A stretch of 64,000 bases of DNA from Deltaproteobacteria bacterium (GTDB lineage Bacteria; Myxococcota_A; Polyangia; GCA-2747355), in NCBI GenBank assembly GCA_020633415.1, contig JACKDQ010000005.1:1-64000 (forward strand), given 5' to 3'. Numbering within the stretch: position 1 is the stretch's first letter; every line of letters starts with the position of its first letter. The position numbers and the translations under genes were made by a program. The notes under the pieces are model-generated. The model was not told the origin of the DNA and ran no database searches. It was given only the letters and a program-made list of their open reading frames with translations. Of this stretch, positions 51,843 through 62,052 are shown in pieces.

Positions 51843-52457
51843 CTAGAATTCCCCCTCGGGCTCTCCCCGCAACAGAGGGGAGCACCTTGGAATCTTCTTG
51901 TTGAATCTGCGTTCAGAGCACCCACTCAGGCATGCGTCGTACTGGCTTGAACTCCCGCATTCGCCCTCGCAGGCGTCTATGAGTACCTGCTTGCGCTCGG
52001 TGCACGCACGAAAACGCGCTTTGCGCTGCGCTTGATCGTCCTGCATTGATCCGGGCGACGCCGCGTTGTTTAGGCAGAGCGACAGCCCGCCGATCGTGAA
52101 TCCGAGAATCACAAGGGCGATAAATATGCCCGCCGCTGCGCCGCTTCCAGACTTCGTACCTCTCTGCCCTCCGCACGTGGGACAGCGATAGCGGGTGGGC
52201 TTGAGTTTGACCGTTCGCCCTTTTTTCGCGCAGATCCTACAGGGCTGGCTGTCATCGCTGCTATCCCGAGCACTGTCGCATGTCGGGCACACAAGCCGGG
52301 TCACAACGAGTTCTGAGCTCACGCCACGCTTCGCGCAAATGCGACAAGGATTGGACGGGGGGCTCGGTACGTCCGCGATGGGGCGACCGCAGTTCGGGCA
52401 AGCCGGTGCGGCGTCGCTTACGTCTTTGCCACAGTCAGGGCAGCTGACCAATGCCAC
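51843..52457 (-). CDS. Multi-zinc-ribbon membrane protein
   Basis: 204 aa from GTG 52457 with GGAGAG 5-7 bases upstream. Three CxxC-containing ribbons: CPDCGKDVSDAAPACPNCG, CRICAKRGV...CPTCDS and CRICAKKGR...CPTCGG; the second and third are an internal duplication. One membrane helix (about 108-132, AAGIFIALVILGFTIGGLSL) is followed by a Cys-rich outer part (CTERKQVLIDACEGECGSS, DACLSGC). Cytosolic ribbons with an extracytoplasmic disulfide tail are likely. Function unknown. Confidence 0.65.
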   Translation of the reverse strand: MALVSCPDCGKDVSDAAPACPNCGRPIADVPSPPSNPCRICAKRGVSSELVVTRLVCPTCDSARDSSDDSQPCRICAKKGRTVKLKPTRYRCPTCGGQRGTKSGSGAAAGIFIALVILGFTIGGLSLCLNNAASPGSMQDDQAQRKARFRACTERKQVLIDACEGECGSSSQYDACLSGCSERRFNKKIPRCSPLLRGEPEGEF

Positions 52458-52702
52458 GACTACTCTCCTCTACCAAACAAGATTCGAGTTTATCGACGCG
52501 GCATGTGCGATGCAACCGCTGCAACAGCGCGTTTGGCCTAAGGTTTGGCGAGCGGAACGTCTTGTTCGTGCGCTGTAATGCCCGTGCGGGACGCCGCGGG
52601 CAAAAGCGGTACTTTCCGGAAGGAATCATCGAACGAAAGCCGATTACCGCCCATCTAAGGGTTGTTCAAGGTGTGGTGCCCCGGGATATAATTACGGCGA
52701 TC

Positions 52703-54301
52703 ATGAAATTACTAGCTCTTTTTGGATGCCTCACGGTGAGCGCACTGGCTGCGTGCAGCTGGCCGCGCGATAACCCGCTCGATCCTGCGAATGTCAGAGT
52801 TCGCGACGGTGGGCAAGCCGACTCGGCCGCGCGCGATGCGGGTCAGACCGCTGATGGGCGTGCGCTGGATGGCTCCTCAGTTGATGCGGCGATCGATGCG
52901 GCGCCTGTCTTTGACAAGGGTGTAGCGCCACACGACACCACCGCCTTGGATGGTCCGGACGCTAGCGCTCTGACCGATGCGACGTCCTTTGACGCGAGAG
53001 TAGATGCGGCTGCCGCGGATCAATCTACGGACGCCGCCAAGGACCTGGGTGTAGACACTGCGCAGCTCGACGCTTCGCATGTCGATCTTGCTGCAGTTGC
53101 GGACGCGGGCGTTGCAGATTTGGCTCTGGCTGATGCCTCGGTTGATCAGTTCGTCGCCGACTCATCCCTCGATAGCTCGGTAAGCCCCGGACCAGATGGC
53201 CCCTGTCTCGGGATCGTGTGCAAGACGTTTCCGGTTTCTACTGCTCCAACAGGTCAGGCCGCGGCAGCTGTGGCAGCGTTGGGGGCAAATATGTTGATTG
53301 TGTGGAGTGATGATCGGAATGGGCAGCCCGATATCTATGCGGCCATCTTCGACGTCGCGGGGAACCGGATCGGGAACGAGTTTCCTGTTGCGACTTCAGT
53401 TTATGGCGAGGGCTCGCCACACGTGGCGTCGGTCGGTTCAAATGCAATTGTCGTGTGGCATCAGTCCGGCTCCAATCAGAACTACGATGTGTATGCCGCA
53501 ATCTTTGATGCTACGGGTGCGAAGGTTGGCGGAAAGAACATCCAGATAACATTCGACAGCACAGCTCAACTAAATCCCACGGTCAGCAGCCTTGGTGGTG
53601 GAGCCATTATCTTTTGGGAGGACCGTCGGTGGTCGGCGGGACTTGGATCCGAGATTGGTGGAGTGCGGCTCAGCTTGACGGGGCAGCTGCAGCTGCCGAT
53701 CTACCGCTACACGAATGAGCCGTGGAAGTACAAATCGGCGCCCGTGTCTGTAGCGGTTGGCGGTGGCGCCGTGGTCGCGTGGACGGATAGTCGAATGGGC
53801 AAAGACGATATCTATAGCGCCAGGGTGGATGCGACCGGTGCCTCCGTCGGAAGCGACTACCAAGTTACATCGAGTACGTATGATGAGTGGCGACCTAGGT
53901 TGGCCGTGGCGGGCAATAGGCTTTTCCTCAGTTGGACGCTCAACGGGAAGTATGGCGAAAGCATATACGCGACCACTCTCGGGCTTGACGGCCAACGTAA
54001 CGGACTCCCGGAAATCCGAGTCACTCAGGGGGGGCGACAGCTTAACTCGTCGGTAGCAGCCTATGCTGGCGACGCTATCATCTTGTGGGACACCCTTGTC
54101 AACGGGACAGGAGACATCTACGGCTACAGGATGGATTCGACCGGCTCCTTCATTGGCCCTCCATTTGCTATCTCGAAGGGAAGCCAGACCGAGGGGGGAC
54201 CGAGCATTACGAACATCAATGGCTGGCTCTACGCGGTCTGGCGAGACGACAGAAACACTCAATCCGATTTCGACATATATGGCGCAATTGTGAAACCATG
54301 A
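52703..54301 (+). CDS. Lipoprotein with Asp/Ala-rich linker and propeller-like repeats
   Basis: 532 aa from ATG 52703. Lipobox LTVSALAAC, then about 140 residues of Asp/Ala/Ser/Gly linker (e.g. DAAIDAAPVFDKG). The C-terminal 370 residues contain about six to seven repeats with the pattern W-x-D-x-R-x(4-6)-D-I-Y-A-A-x-F-D-x-x-G (WSDDRNGQPDIYAAIFDVAG, WTDSRMGKDDIYSARVDATG, WRDDRNTQSDFDIYGAIV), typical of a beta-propeller. Surface-exposed; no catalytic residues identified. The stop overlaps the PEGA gene start. Confidence 0.75.
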   Translation: MKLLALFGCLTVSALAACSWPRDNPLDPANVRVRDGGQADSAARDAGQTADGRALDGSSVDAAIDAAPVFDKGVAPHDTTALDGPDASALTDATSFDARVDAAAADQSTDAAKDLGVDTAQLDASHVDLAAVADAGVADLALADASVDQFVADSSLDSSVSPGPDGPCLGIVCKTFPVSTAPTGQAAAAVAALGANMLIVWSDDRNGQPDIYAAIFDVAGNRIGNEFPVATSVYGEGSPHVASVGSNAIVVWHQSGSNQNYDVYAAIFDATGAKVGGKNIQITFDSTAQLNPTVSSLGGGAIIFWEDRRWSAGLGSEIGGVRLSLTGQLQLPIYRYTNEPWKYKSAPVSVAVGGGAVVAWTDSRMGKDDIYSARVDATGASVGSDYQVTSSTYDEWRPRLAVAGNRLFLSWTLNGKYGESIYATTLGLDGQRNGLPEIRVTQGGRQLNSSVAAYAGDAIILWDTLVNGTGDIYGYRMDSTGSFIGPPFAISKGSQTEGGPSITNINGWLYAVWRDDRNTQSDFDIYGAIVKP

Positions 54302-55386
54302 TGAGATTTCAGAGCTGTAGGTTTGGGAGGCTTTGCTCTTCCGCTGCGGCGGTTTCTTTACTTCTTCTTGCCTCGACTGCAGCACGTGGCGAGAAAACGC
54401 GCATTGCCGTATTCGATGTAGAGGATCAATCCGGACTGATGCAGCCGACAGAGATCAAGCAATTGACGGATTATCTGACCGTGCGGATCTCGGAAGGCAT
54501 CTACTACACGGCGGTGGCGCGACAGAAATTGCGCGAACAGCTGAAAGATAACGCAGCGGGTGATGATACTCGGAAGATCGCCGTTGGCCGTGAACTGGCG
54601 GCGGAGAAGGCACTGGCGACCAAAATCGTTCGTCTGGGTTCGAGATGCGTGGTGATGTTGACGGTGTTTGACGTGACCCGCTCAGCACCGGAGCGCGCTA
54701 ACTCGACAAAGTCGCATTGCGAAAAGGACGCCTTGATCGTCGCGCTGGAAAAGGCAGTGCGCGTGATCATGCAGCAAGAAGAAGAGAGTCAGAAGCGCGC
54801 CGGGGGTGCTTTGATCGCCGTACGGAGCACGCCGATGGGGGCGAAGATTCTGCTCGACGGTCGTTCGGCCGGTACGACGCCGAAGGAACTAACGGTGGCT
54901 GCGGGTAAGCATCAGGTGCGGGTGAAGCTGTTGAAGTACCGCACAGAAACACGCACTGTGAATGCTTCTCTCGAGAAGACGTCGATCGTCGATGTGACCA
55001 TGGAGCGACTGGACAAGAAAGCTATCCTAGTCGCCACGCCTAGTCCCGCAACAGAGGTTGATGGCCGTCGGACCCCAACCTGGGGCTACGTTGCTTTGGG
55101 TGTTGGCTTGTCCGCAGTGGCTTCCGCCGCAGTTCTCTACGGAGTTGGAAAGGCTCAGGGCGACTCTGCGCATGATAACTACCGGTCTGCAACTGTCCCG
55201 AGCGAGATTCTTGGATATTGGGGCGATGTCGAAGCGGCCGAGCGCAAGGTTACCGCTGGGCACGTGCTCATCGGCGTCGGCGCGGCGGCTATTGCCGTTT
55301 GGCTATATAGCTATCTATTGCACGGTCGTCGAATTACCACTGCAGTCTCTGGTGGCCGTCTAGTCGCGATTCAGGCGGAGTTTTAG
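54298..55386 (+). CDS. PEGA-domain membrane protein
   Basis: 362 aa from ATG 54298 (ATG 54301 equally possible). Signal peptide (AAVSLLLLASTAARG), an N-terminal part beginning TRIAVFDVEDQSGL like TolB-type N-terminal domains, a PEGA domain (about 170-235: GGALIAVRSTPMGAKILLDG, GTTPKELTV, GKHQVRVKL), and two C-terminal helices (about 270-295 and 325-345). Common in myxobacterial-type genomes as periplasmic, wall- or surface-binding proteins. Co-translated with the lipoprotein upstream. Confidence 0.78.
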   Translation: MMRFQSCRFGRLCSSAAAVSLLLLASTAARGEKTRIAVFDVEDQSGLMQPTEIKQLTDYLTVRISEGIYYTAVARQKLREQLKDNAAGDDTRKIAVGRELAAEKALATKIVRLGSRCVVMLTVFDVTRSAPERANSTKSHCEKDALIVALEKAVRVIMQQEEESQKRAGGALIAVRSTPMGAKILLDGRSAGTTPKELTVAAGKHQVRVKLLKYRTETRTVNASLEKTSIVDVTMERLDKKAILVATPSPATEVDGRRTPTWGYVALGVGLSAVASAAVLYGVGKAQGDSAHDNYRSATVPSEILGYWGDVEAAERKVTAGHVLIGVGAAAIAVWLYSYLLHGRRITTAVSGGRLVAIQAEF

Positions 55387-55391
55387 GATTG

Positions 55392-55856
55392 ATGGCGCTG
55401 CGGAACTTGTTCCCTAAGCTCTGCTTCTGGATGGTCTGCGCGGTCCAGGGCTGCGTCGTGCCCTCAGCAGCGACACCTACGGGACAGCGCTCTGCCACGC
55501 CAAACGCCGCGATGATCCCTGCCGCCTATCGCGAGACTAAGACCATGATCTTTGGGGGGGTGATGCACGACGTGTATCTCGGCTGCATCTCGTGCCCCAG
55601 CTACGCGACGGATTCTATTCACAACGTGATGGGGCCTCACGGGAGCATGTTTTCTCAGGACAGCTTGCACAACACGTTCTCTCCGTATCGCTCTTCTTTC
55701 TCGTTTGAGAGCGCGTGCAATAGCATGTCTACGCATCCACCAGTGGTTGTCGACGGGGCGGGAAATTTCTACGGATACTTTACGGTGAATGAATCGCACC
55801 CACGGCGGGTGAAGACCGAAGAACTGCTGACGTTGCTTAAGTCGATTTGCGAATGA
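55392..55856 (+). CDS. Lipoprotein with repeated DSIxN/YGS motif
   Basis: 154 aa from ATG 55392. A lipobox near VCAVQGC is followed by CISCPSYATDSIHNVMGPHG, then SMFSQDSLHNTFSPYRSSFS and FESACNSMSTHPPVVVDGAG, ending NFYGYFTVN. The repeated D-S-I/L-x-N-x(5)-G/R-S pattern and the terminal NFYGxxTVN belong to a widespread unnamed domain of bacterial lipoproteins. Function unknown. Third gene of the unit starting at 52703. Confidence 0.65.
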   Translation: MALRNLFPKLCFWMVCAVQGCVVPSAATPTGQRSATPNAAMIPAAYRETKTMIFGGVMHDVYLGCISCPSYATDSIHNVMGPHGSMFSQDSLHNTFSPYRSSFSFESACNSMSTHPPVVVDGAGNFYGYFTVNESHPRRVKTEELLTLLKSICE

Positions 55857-55880
55857 ATTCAGTGCGTCGGAGTTAGACAT

Positions 55881-56879
55881 ATGACGAACGAGCGCACTCG
55901 AAGCCTGCCTGATTGGGAGCTTAAGCTGGCAGGGAGGTTCTGGGAGAGACCCTATTGGCCACTAGAGATCGCGATCAGGGTCCTGCTCCGTGACGAATCT
56001 GTGCATGAGCGGGATATTCATTCTTGGGCACGCTGCTGCTGGAAGAAGCCGCCACACTGGTGCTACTTCCATAGAGAAACGGGGCATTGGAAACCTGCGC
56101 GGAGGAGAGCCCTGCTGGATGGCTCCGCAGATGCTGAGGCCGAGCTCGCTAGAATTCACGCCTTCAAGCTATTGTTGAAGGACCTGGCAGCAGCGTACCC
56201 ACCGCCCGAACCACCGAGACCTCCCGTGGCGGGTTGGTTACCTGCGCCGCGTTGGGATCGTGTGGATGGGTATGAAGAGTTGGCGGCGCCCACGCCGATT
56301 ATGGGAGCGGTCCGAAGCGACGCACGCGGCACTCCCATTGCCCTCACGCCGGATCCGGTGTCCTACCTTCTGACGCCGGAGACTTTCTTGGAGCATTGCC
56401 GAAAGCTAGGCCCAGACGGTCTTCCGCGCATGCAATCTACGGAGCGCCGGGCAATGGGCACCTCTCGGCCGCAGGATGAAGCCCCATCAACACAACACTA
56501 CGCGAAATGGGAAGGTGAGCGGCCGGTTGAGTGGGAGAACATAAGGATGTGGTTTCTCAATGGCCAGGAGGTCGCTATCTCGGTCTGCGGCGGCAAGCGC
56601 GCTACGTACGACCTGACCGAAGGCCCCGGAATGCTGCTCACTAGCACCAAGACGACATTGACTCTATCCGGCCAAATTTTGCTGCTTCTGGCGAAGCAAG
56701 ATGGCGCGGTATTCAATGAGAACAGCCTTGAAGACGGGATGGTCAACAAGGACCGAATATACGAGCTGAACAGGCGGCTCAGGGACTTCTTTGGCTTGAG
56801 TCAAAGGCCCATAATCAAGGACACCATCCACGGTGGCTGGAAATGCCTGTTTCGCATCTATCCGGAGTCAGTCGAATAG
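55881..56879 (+). CDS. Protein with C-terminal winged-helix-like domain
   Basis: 332 aa, GGAG 8 bases before the ATG. The N-terminal 70 residues are Trp/Arg-rich (WELKLAGRFWERPYWPLEIA, ARCCWKKPPHWCYFHRE). The C-terminal 95 residues (about 238-332) follow the OmpR/winged-helix plan: LSGQILLLLAKQDGAVFNEN, DRIYELNRRLRDFFGLS and GGWKCLFRI. It may bind DNA. No signal or membrane segment. Family not recognised. Confidence 0.5.
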   Translation: MTNERTRSLPDWELKLAGRFWERPYWPLEIAIRVLLRDESVHERDIHSWARCCWKKPPHWCYFHRETGHWKPARRRALLDGSADAEAELARIHAFKLLLKDLAAAYPPPEPPRPPVAGWLPAPRWDRVDGYEELAAPTPIMGAVRSDARGTPIALTPDPVSYLLTPETFLEHCRKLGPDGLPRMQSTERRAMGTSRPQDEAPSTQHYAKWEGERPVEWENIRMWFLNGQEVAISVCGGKRATYDLTEGPGMLLTSTKTTLTLSGQILLLLAKQDGAVFNENSLEDGMVNKDRIYELNRRLRDFFGLSQRPIIKDTIHGGWKCLFRIYPESVE

Positions 56880-57042
56880 CCACCTGACCTCCCAACTGAC
56901 TGCCCGTGTATCTAAGCGCAGTCAGACGCACAGAAAAAAGATCAAAAAAGATTCGCATTAGATTTCAGGGCCCTGCGTCGGCTGAGTCGGCCAGCGGACT
57001 GCGCTTGGTCTGCTTCTGACGGAAACGGTCAGGAGGTTACTG

Positions 57043-57102
57043 ATGATTCGTTTGGAAGCAAGGGACTTGGAGCAGAGGGACAAAACAGGAGGTCGGTCAT
57101 GA
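57043..57102 (+). CDS. 19-residue leader frame before the primase-like gene
   Basis: AGGAGG sits 6 bases before an ATG that opens MIRLEARDLEQRDKTGGRS and stops at TGA overlapping the next ATG (ATGA). Strong ribosome site plus overlap suggests translational coupling or a leader peptide. A second ribosome site (ACAGGAGG) for the next gene lies inside it. Confidence 0.3.
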   Translation: MIRLEARDLEQRDKTGGRS

Positions 57103-58250
57103 GCCGCATGAAGGAACTAGCGATGACGTCGTGGGCGCGAGAGTTTTTTGGGAGTTCTGGGAGCCGTTCCCCAAACAGCAGCGAGAGTGCCAGCACGAGC
57201 GTTGCGAGCGGAAGGTACGTAAACTACGGACGGACGGTTCTTAGCAACGCATTGGAGCAGATCGCGTACTCAGAACCGGGAGGCCGAAACTACAGTCTGT
57301 TCAAGAATGCATGTGCCGTGTTTCGTTGCGTCGCGGGTGGGATCATCTCAGCGGAGTTGGCGTGGACTGCACTGCACCAAGCGGGTCTAATGAACAGACT
57401 CAGCCATGGTGAAGTGCAGGCAACACTTCGTTCAGCAGCGAAAAAAGCAGCGGGATCTCCTTGGTTGCCGAAGGACGCAGAAGCATCTCCCTCGGACTTT
57501 GCTTCAGTAGAACTGTGGAACGGAGGTTCATTCTGTTCGTTCTACGAAAACCACCACCCACAACTCCCAATACCCCTGGCAGGCGTCGACGACGTATGGA
57601 ACTCGGCGCTCTCTATCAAGTGTTTTGACAGTGTCATGCTCTGGTTCGAGGGCCGCGGCATCGACTACGAGCGTATCGCTCACTATGACTTGGCCAGGGT
57701 CATTGGCGGCTGCGGAATGCCTCCTTGGGCACGGTTCAGAGGCGAGACCTGGCACTGCACAGGGCACAAGCTGATAGCGCGTGCATACAACGCCCACGGG
57801 ATCTGTTGCAGTCTACACGCGCGCGTCGTCGATCTCGGACACCACCGAAAGGGACCCAAGGCGGTTTGGCCCACTGGCGCCTCGTCTTCGGGGCTGGTGA
57901 TGGCTTGTCCGCGTGGCCAGCAATTGCTTGCTGGTGCAGACCTGACCGGATGGACCGAACGGGTGTTGATCGTTGCAGAGGGAGCGCCCGACTTTTGGTC
58001 GTGGTCATCGCAGTGGCGAGACGATGCGACATCGCCTGCGACGATTGGGATCACCGCTGGGTCGTGGACGGAAGACATTGCGGAACGAGTTCCCAGAGAC
58101 GTTCGCGTGATCATCGCAGTGCATGAAGATGCCGCGGGGGATAAGTACGCGGCACGTATCGCTGAGACACTCAGGGGACACGATGTTCGTCGAAAGAGCT
58201 ACGCGACTGCCCAACTGCCGAGCGAGGAGGACAATGATGGATGCAAATGA
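57099..58250 (+). CDS. TOPRIM primase-like protein of a mobile element
   Basis: 383 aa, ACAGGAGG before the ATG. N-terminal about 200 residues are unassigned. A zinc-less primase-like middle (GGCGMPPWARFRGETWHCTG) leads to a TOPRIM domain (about 290-375): RVLIVAEGAPDFWSW with the conserved Glu, and VRVIIAVHEDAAGDKYA with the acidic pair region. Such proteins serve element replication together with a DUF3987 helicase-like partner, which follows with a 14-base overlap. Confidence 0.65.
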   Translation: MSRMKELAMTSWAREFFGSSGSRSPNSSESASTSVASGRYVNYGRTVLSNALEQIAYSEPGGRNYSLFKNACAVFRCVAGGIISAELAWTALHQAGLMNRLSHGEVQATLRSAAKKAAGSPWLPKDAEASPSDFASVELWNGGSFCSFYENHHPQLPIPLAGVDDVWNSALSIKCFDSVMLWFEGRGIDYERIAHYDLARVIGGCGMPPWARFRGETWHCTGHKLIARAYNAHGICCSLHARVVDLGHHRKGPKAVWPTGASSSGLVMACPRGQQLLAGADLTGWTERVLIVAEGAPDFWSWSSQWRDDATSPATIGITAGSWTEDIAERVPRDVRVIIAVHEDAAGDKYAARIAETLRGHDVRRKSYATAQLPSEEDNDGCK

Positions 58251-59820
58251 TGTTCTCCGGGCAGGAGGAGTCCTAGCATACGACGATGCTAAGCCTGTCG
58301 AGGAAGCAGAATGGGAGCCGACGACGCCACTGGACAGGCACCCGCCGAGATTTCCGCTTGATGTTTTGCCTCCATGGATGAGCGAGTTCTGTAGTGCCAT
58401 TGTGGATGAGCTGCAGGTGTCGCCGGACATGGTTGCCTCGTTGTGTTTGGCCGTCTGGAGCGCAGTCTGTGCACGGCGCTATTCGGTGCAGATCGGGTCG
58501 GGCACCGAGCCTGTAGGCCTCTACGTCGCGGCGATTGCTGAGAGCGGTGAGCGCAAGTCCGCCACGCTCGCTGCGTTGACCCGGCCTCTCGTGGAATACG
58601 AGGCCACGATTCGCCAGGAATGGGCGCCCGAGATCGCTAAGAAGGCGGCGGAAAAGGAGGTGCTAGAGAAGCGCTATGAGGCAGCGAAACGGGCAGCCGC
58701 TAAGAATCCTGAAGGTGACAATAGCGAGCTGCTTCGGCTCGCTGAAGAGATCGCAGCGTTCGAGATGCCGAGTCGGCCTCGCGTCCTGATCGATGACTGC
58801 ACGCTGGAACAGCTCGTCAAGTTGCTGGCAGAGAACGGTAGCTTGGCAGTGGTTTCGGCGGAGGGAGGGATCTTCGCACACGCCATGGGGGTCTACCGGG
58901 AGAAGAAGAACAAGCTTGGGAACTCCGACGTGCTGATGAAGGGGTACAGTGGGGAACCGATTACGGTGGATCGTATCGGGCGAACCCAGGACTTTGCGGC
59001 GTCGCCTTCCCTCTCGATAGCCACGGCTGTTCAGCCGTACGTCATCTCCTGTCTGACCAAAGATGCCCAGCTACGAGGCCGAGGCTTCACTGCGCGCTTT
59101 CTCTTCACTTATCCACCGGCGCAGCTTGGCCATCGTGATGTGGATAGTGCGCGCCCCATACCGGTCACGGTGCGCCACCGGTATGAATGCACACTGCGGA
59201 AGATGCTCGAGCTGGGAGCTCTGGTTGAGCGGACGGTCTTAGACCTCACTCCCGAAGCGCACAAGAGATGGCTCGCTTTTCAGAAGAGACACGAACCGAA
59301 ACTTCTTCCCGGTGGCGCTCTGGGAGGGATTCAAGATTGGGGCAGCAAACTTACCGGCGGTGTGTTGAGGCTTGCAGCGCTGTTGGAGCTCGCGACAGAC
59401 CCCACAGCAAGACAAGTGACCGAAGGCTCGATCGCGCGAGCGACGAGACTCGTGGACTATTTTTCCGCTCATGCGGTGGTGACGTTTCTCGAGCTAGATG
59501 GGGCGAGTCTTCTGAACAGCGCAAAAGGCGTGCTCCGTTGGCTGAGGAAGAAGGGCGAACCAGAGCTTTCGGCCCGAACCATTTTTCATGGTGTTCGGAC
59601 GAAGACACGGCTTACGACGATGGACGATTGCATGCAGGCGCTGCTGCTTCTTCAGGAACGAGGGTGGGTCCGAATCCATCCAGCACGGGCCCGCGGTCCT
59701 GGTCGGCCCCCCGCACCGACGGTCGAGCTGAACCCGGCACTCCTGCGGCCTGATCAGGCCGACCGGTATCTGTCTGCCGTTGATTGTGCGGAGGAGGTTG
59801 AAGATGGCGAAAACGGCTAG
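58237..59820 (+). CDS. DUF3987 (YfjI-like) element replication protein
   Basis: 527 aa from ATG 58237, spaced 6 bases from AGGAGG. The DUF3987 order is visible: PPWMSEFCSAIVDELQVSPD, VGLYVAAIAESGERKSAT (Walker-A-like GERKS), a coiled coil (about 120-170), LAVVSAEGGIFAHAMG, GRGFTARFLFTYP and DWGSKLTGGVLRLAALLELA. The C-terminus is a winged-helix-like region. DUF3987 proteins occur on integrative elements and phage satellites with primases. The TOPRIM gene precedes, excisionase follows. Confidence 0.85.
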   Translation: MDANDVLRAGGVLAYDDAKPVEEAEWEPTTPLDRHPPRFPLDVLPPWMSEFCSAIVDELQVSPDMVASLCLAVWSAVCARRYSVQIGSGTEPVGLYVAAIAESGERKSATLAALTRPLVEYEATIRQEWAPEIAKKAAEKEVLEKRYEAAKRAAAKNPEGDNSELLRLAEEIAAFEMPSRPRVLIDDCTLEQLVKLLAENGSLAVVSAEGGIFAHAMGVYREKKNKLGNSDVLMKGYSGEPITVDRIGRTQDFAASPSLSIATAVQPYVISCLTKDAQLRGRGFTARFLFTYPPAQLGHRDVDSARPIPVTVRHRYECTLRKMLELGALVERTVLDLTPEAHKRWLAFQKRHEPKLLPGGALGGIQDWGSKLTGGVLRLAALLELATDPTARQVTEGSIARATRLVDYFSAHAVVTFLELDGASLLNSAKGVLRWLRKKGEPELSARTIFHGVRTKTRLTTMDDCMQALLLLQERGWVRIHPARARGPGRPPAPTVELNPALLRPDQADRYLSAVDCAEEVEDGENG

Positions 59821-60016
59821 GTCCGAGTCGGTTTCCGACGTGCTGACCGTCAAGGAGGCTGCCGCCTTTCTACGCTGCGACCCAAAGACGATCTACGAGG
59901 CAATTGCCAAGCGCCAATTCCCAGGACGGCGCGTCGGCAAACGGATTGTGATTTATCGAGCTGCGCTGCTAGCCTGGTTACATGGCGAAGAGAGCGTACA
60001 GACTGAAGGGAGTTGA
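59804..60016 (+). CDS. Excisionase-type helix-turn-helix protein
   Basis: 70 aa from ATG 59804 with GGAGG 7 bases upstream. One MerR-like helix-turn-helix: VLTVKEAAAFLRCDPKTIYE, AIAKRQFPGRRVGKRIVIYR and ALLAWL. This is the excisionase/helix_turn_helix_17 family. It precedes the integrase by 7 bases and likely directs excision or represses the module. Confidence 0.85.
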   Translation: MAKTARSESVSDVLTVKEAAAFLRCDPKTIYEAIAKRQFPGRRVGKRIVIYRAALLAWLHGEESVQTEGS

Positions 60017-60023
60017 ACTTCAG

Positions 60024-61300
<1,277 letters not shown>

Positions 61301-61334
61301 ATTAACTATTCATTTGTCAGTACCGCGTCACGGC

Positions 61335-61407
61335 TGGGCGAAGCAGGGCTCGAACCTGCGACCTACTGGGTGTAAACCAGTTGCTCTTCCAACTGAGCTA
61401 TCCGCCC
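61335..61407 (-). tRNA. tRNA-Val (TAC)
   Basis: 73 nt. Acceptor GGGCGGA pairs with TTCGCCC; D stem GCTC/GAGC; anticodon stem ACTGG/CCAGT with loop TTTACAC, anticodon TAC; T stem GCAGG/CCTGC; discriminator A. CCA is not encoded. 34 bases separate it from tRNA-Asp. Confidence 0.97.
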
Positions 61408-61434
61408 CTATGGCTCCGTAGCCACGGTCCAGAC

Positions 61435-61463
61435 TCATTAGCAATGGGCCTAATGACTGTCAA
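61435..61463 (-). promoter_or_regulatory. Sigma-70-type promoter of the tRNA-Val/tRNA-Asp unit
   Basis: Minus strand: a perfect -35 TTGACA (61458-61463), a 17-base spacer and -10 TAATGA (61435-61440). Transcription would start about 20 bases before tRNA-Val. Confidence 0.75.
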
Positions 61464-61558
61464 GCCCGAAAGAAGCATTTGCTCGACGGGTCGACAAAGC
61501 ACATGGCGCGGATATCAGGGCTATTGCAACGCGGATCGGGGCACGGCACGATGCGGAG

Positions 61559-61993
61559 ATGGCGGTGATGATCCGACAAGCCAAAGCAGGGGATGGGGGG
61601 CGTGTCGGCAAGATGCTCGACACCTTTCGTCGCGAAATGGGCATCGACGTGTCGGTCGCGGTTCCGCTACCGGTCTCCCACGATGGCCCGCTGTTCGCGA
61701 TGATCGCTGAAGAAGACGACGAGATCTGCGGTCTGCTCACCGCCCAGCGCTGCGTCAACTTGGTGCGCGGGGTTCACTTCATGCTGATCACCGACATCTT
61801 CGTCGACCAAGCGCACCGACGACAAGGGGTCGCCCTCGGCTTGATCAACGAGACGGTGGCTTTGGCGCGACGGATCGGCTGCGTCTCGGTCAGCCTGATC
61901 GTCGCCGAGAGCGACGAGGCTGTGCTCAAGACGGCAGCGCGAGCGGGCTTCGCCGCCCACGAAAAAAATCTCCTGCGCCTGGTGTTGAGCTAG
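61559..61993 (+). CDS. GNAT family N-acetyltransferase
   Basis: 144 aa; ATG 61568 (MIRQAKAGD) is an alternative to 61559. Typical single-domain GNAT: N-terminal IRQAKAGDGGRVGKML, strand LITDIFVDQAHRRQGVALGL carrying the acetyl-CoA motif (RRQGVA), then VSLIVAESDEAVLKTAARAGF. Substrate unknown. It lies outside the integrated region by the tRNA criterion. Confidence 0.82.
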   Translation: MAVMIRQAKAGDGGRVGKMLDTFRREMGIDVSVAVPLPVSHDGPLFAMIAEEDDEICGLLTAQRCVNLVRGVHFMLITDIFVDQAHRRQGVALGLINETVALARRIGCVSVSLIVAESDEAVLKTAARAGFAAHEKNLLRLVLS

Positions 61994-62052
61994 TCCACGC
62001 CTGCGCGCTTTGGCGGCTGCGGCGCGCGTAGCGCAGTTGATCGTTGGCCGGC

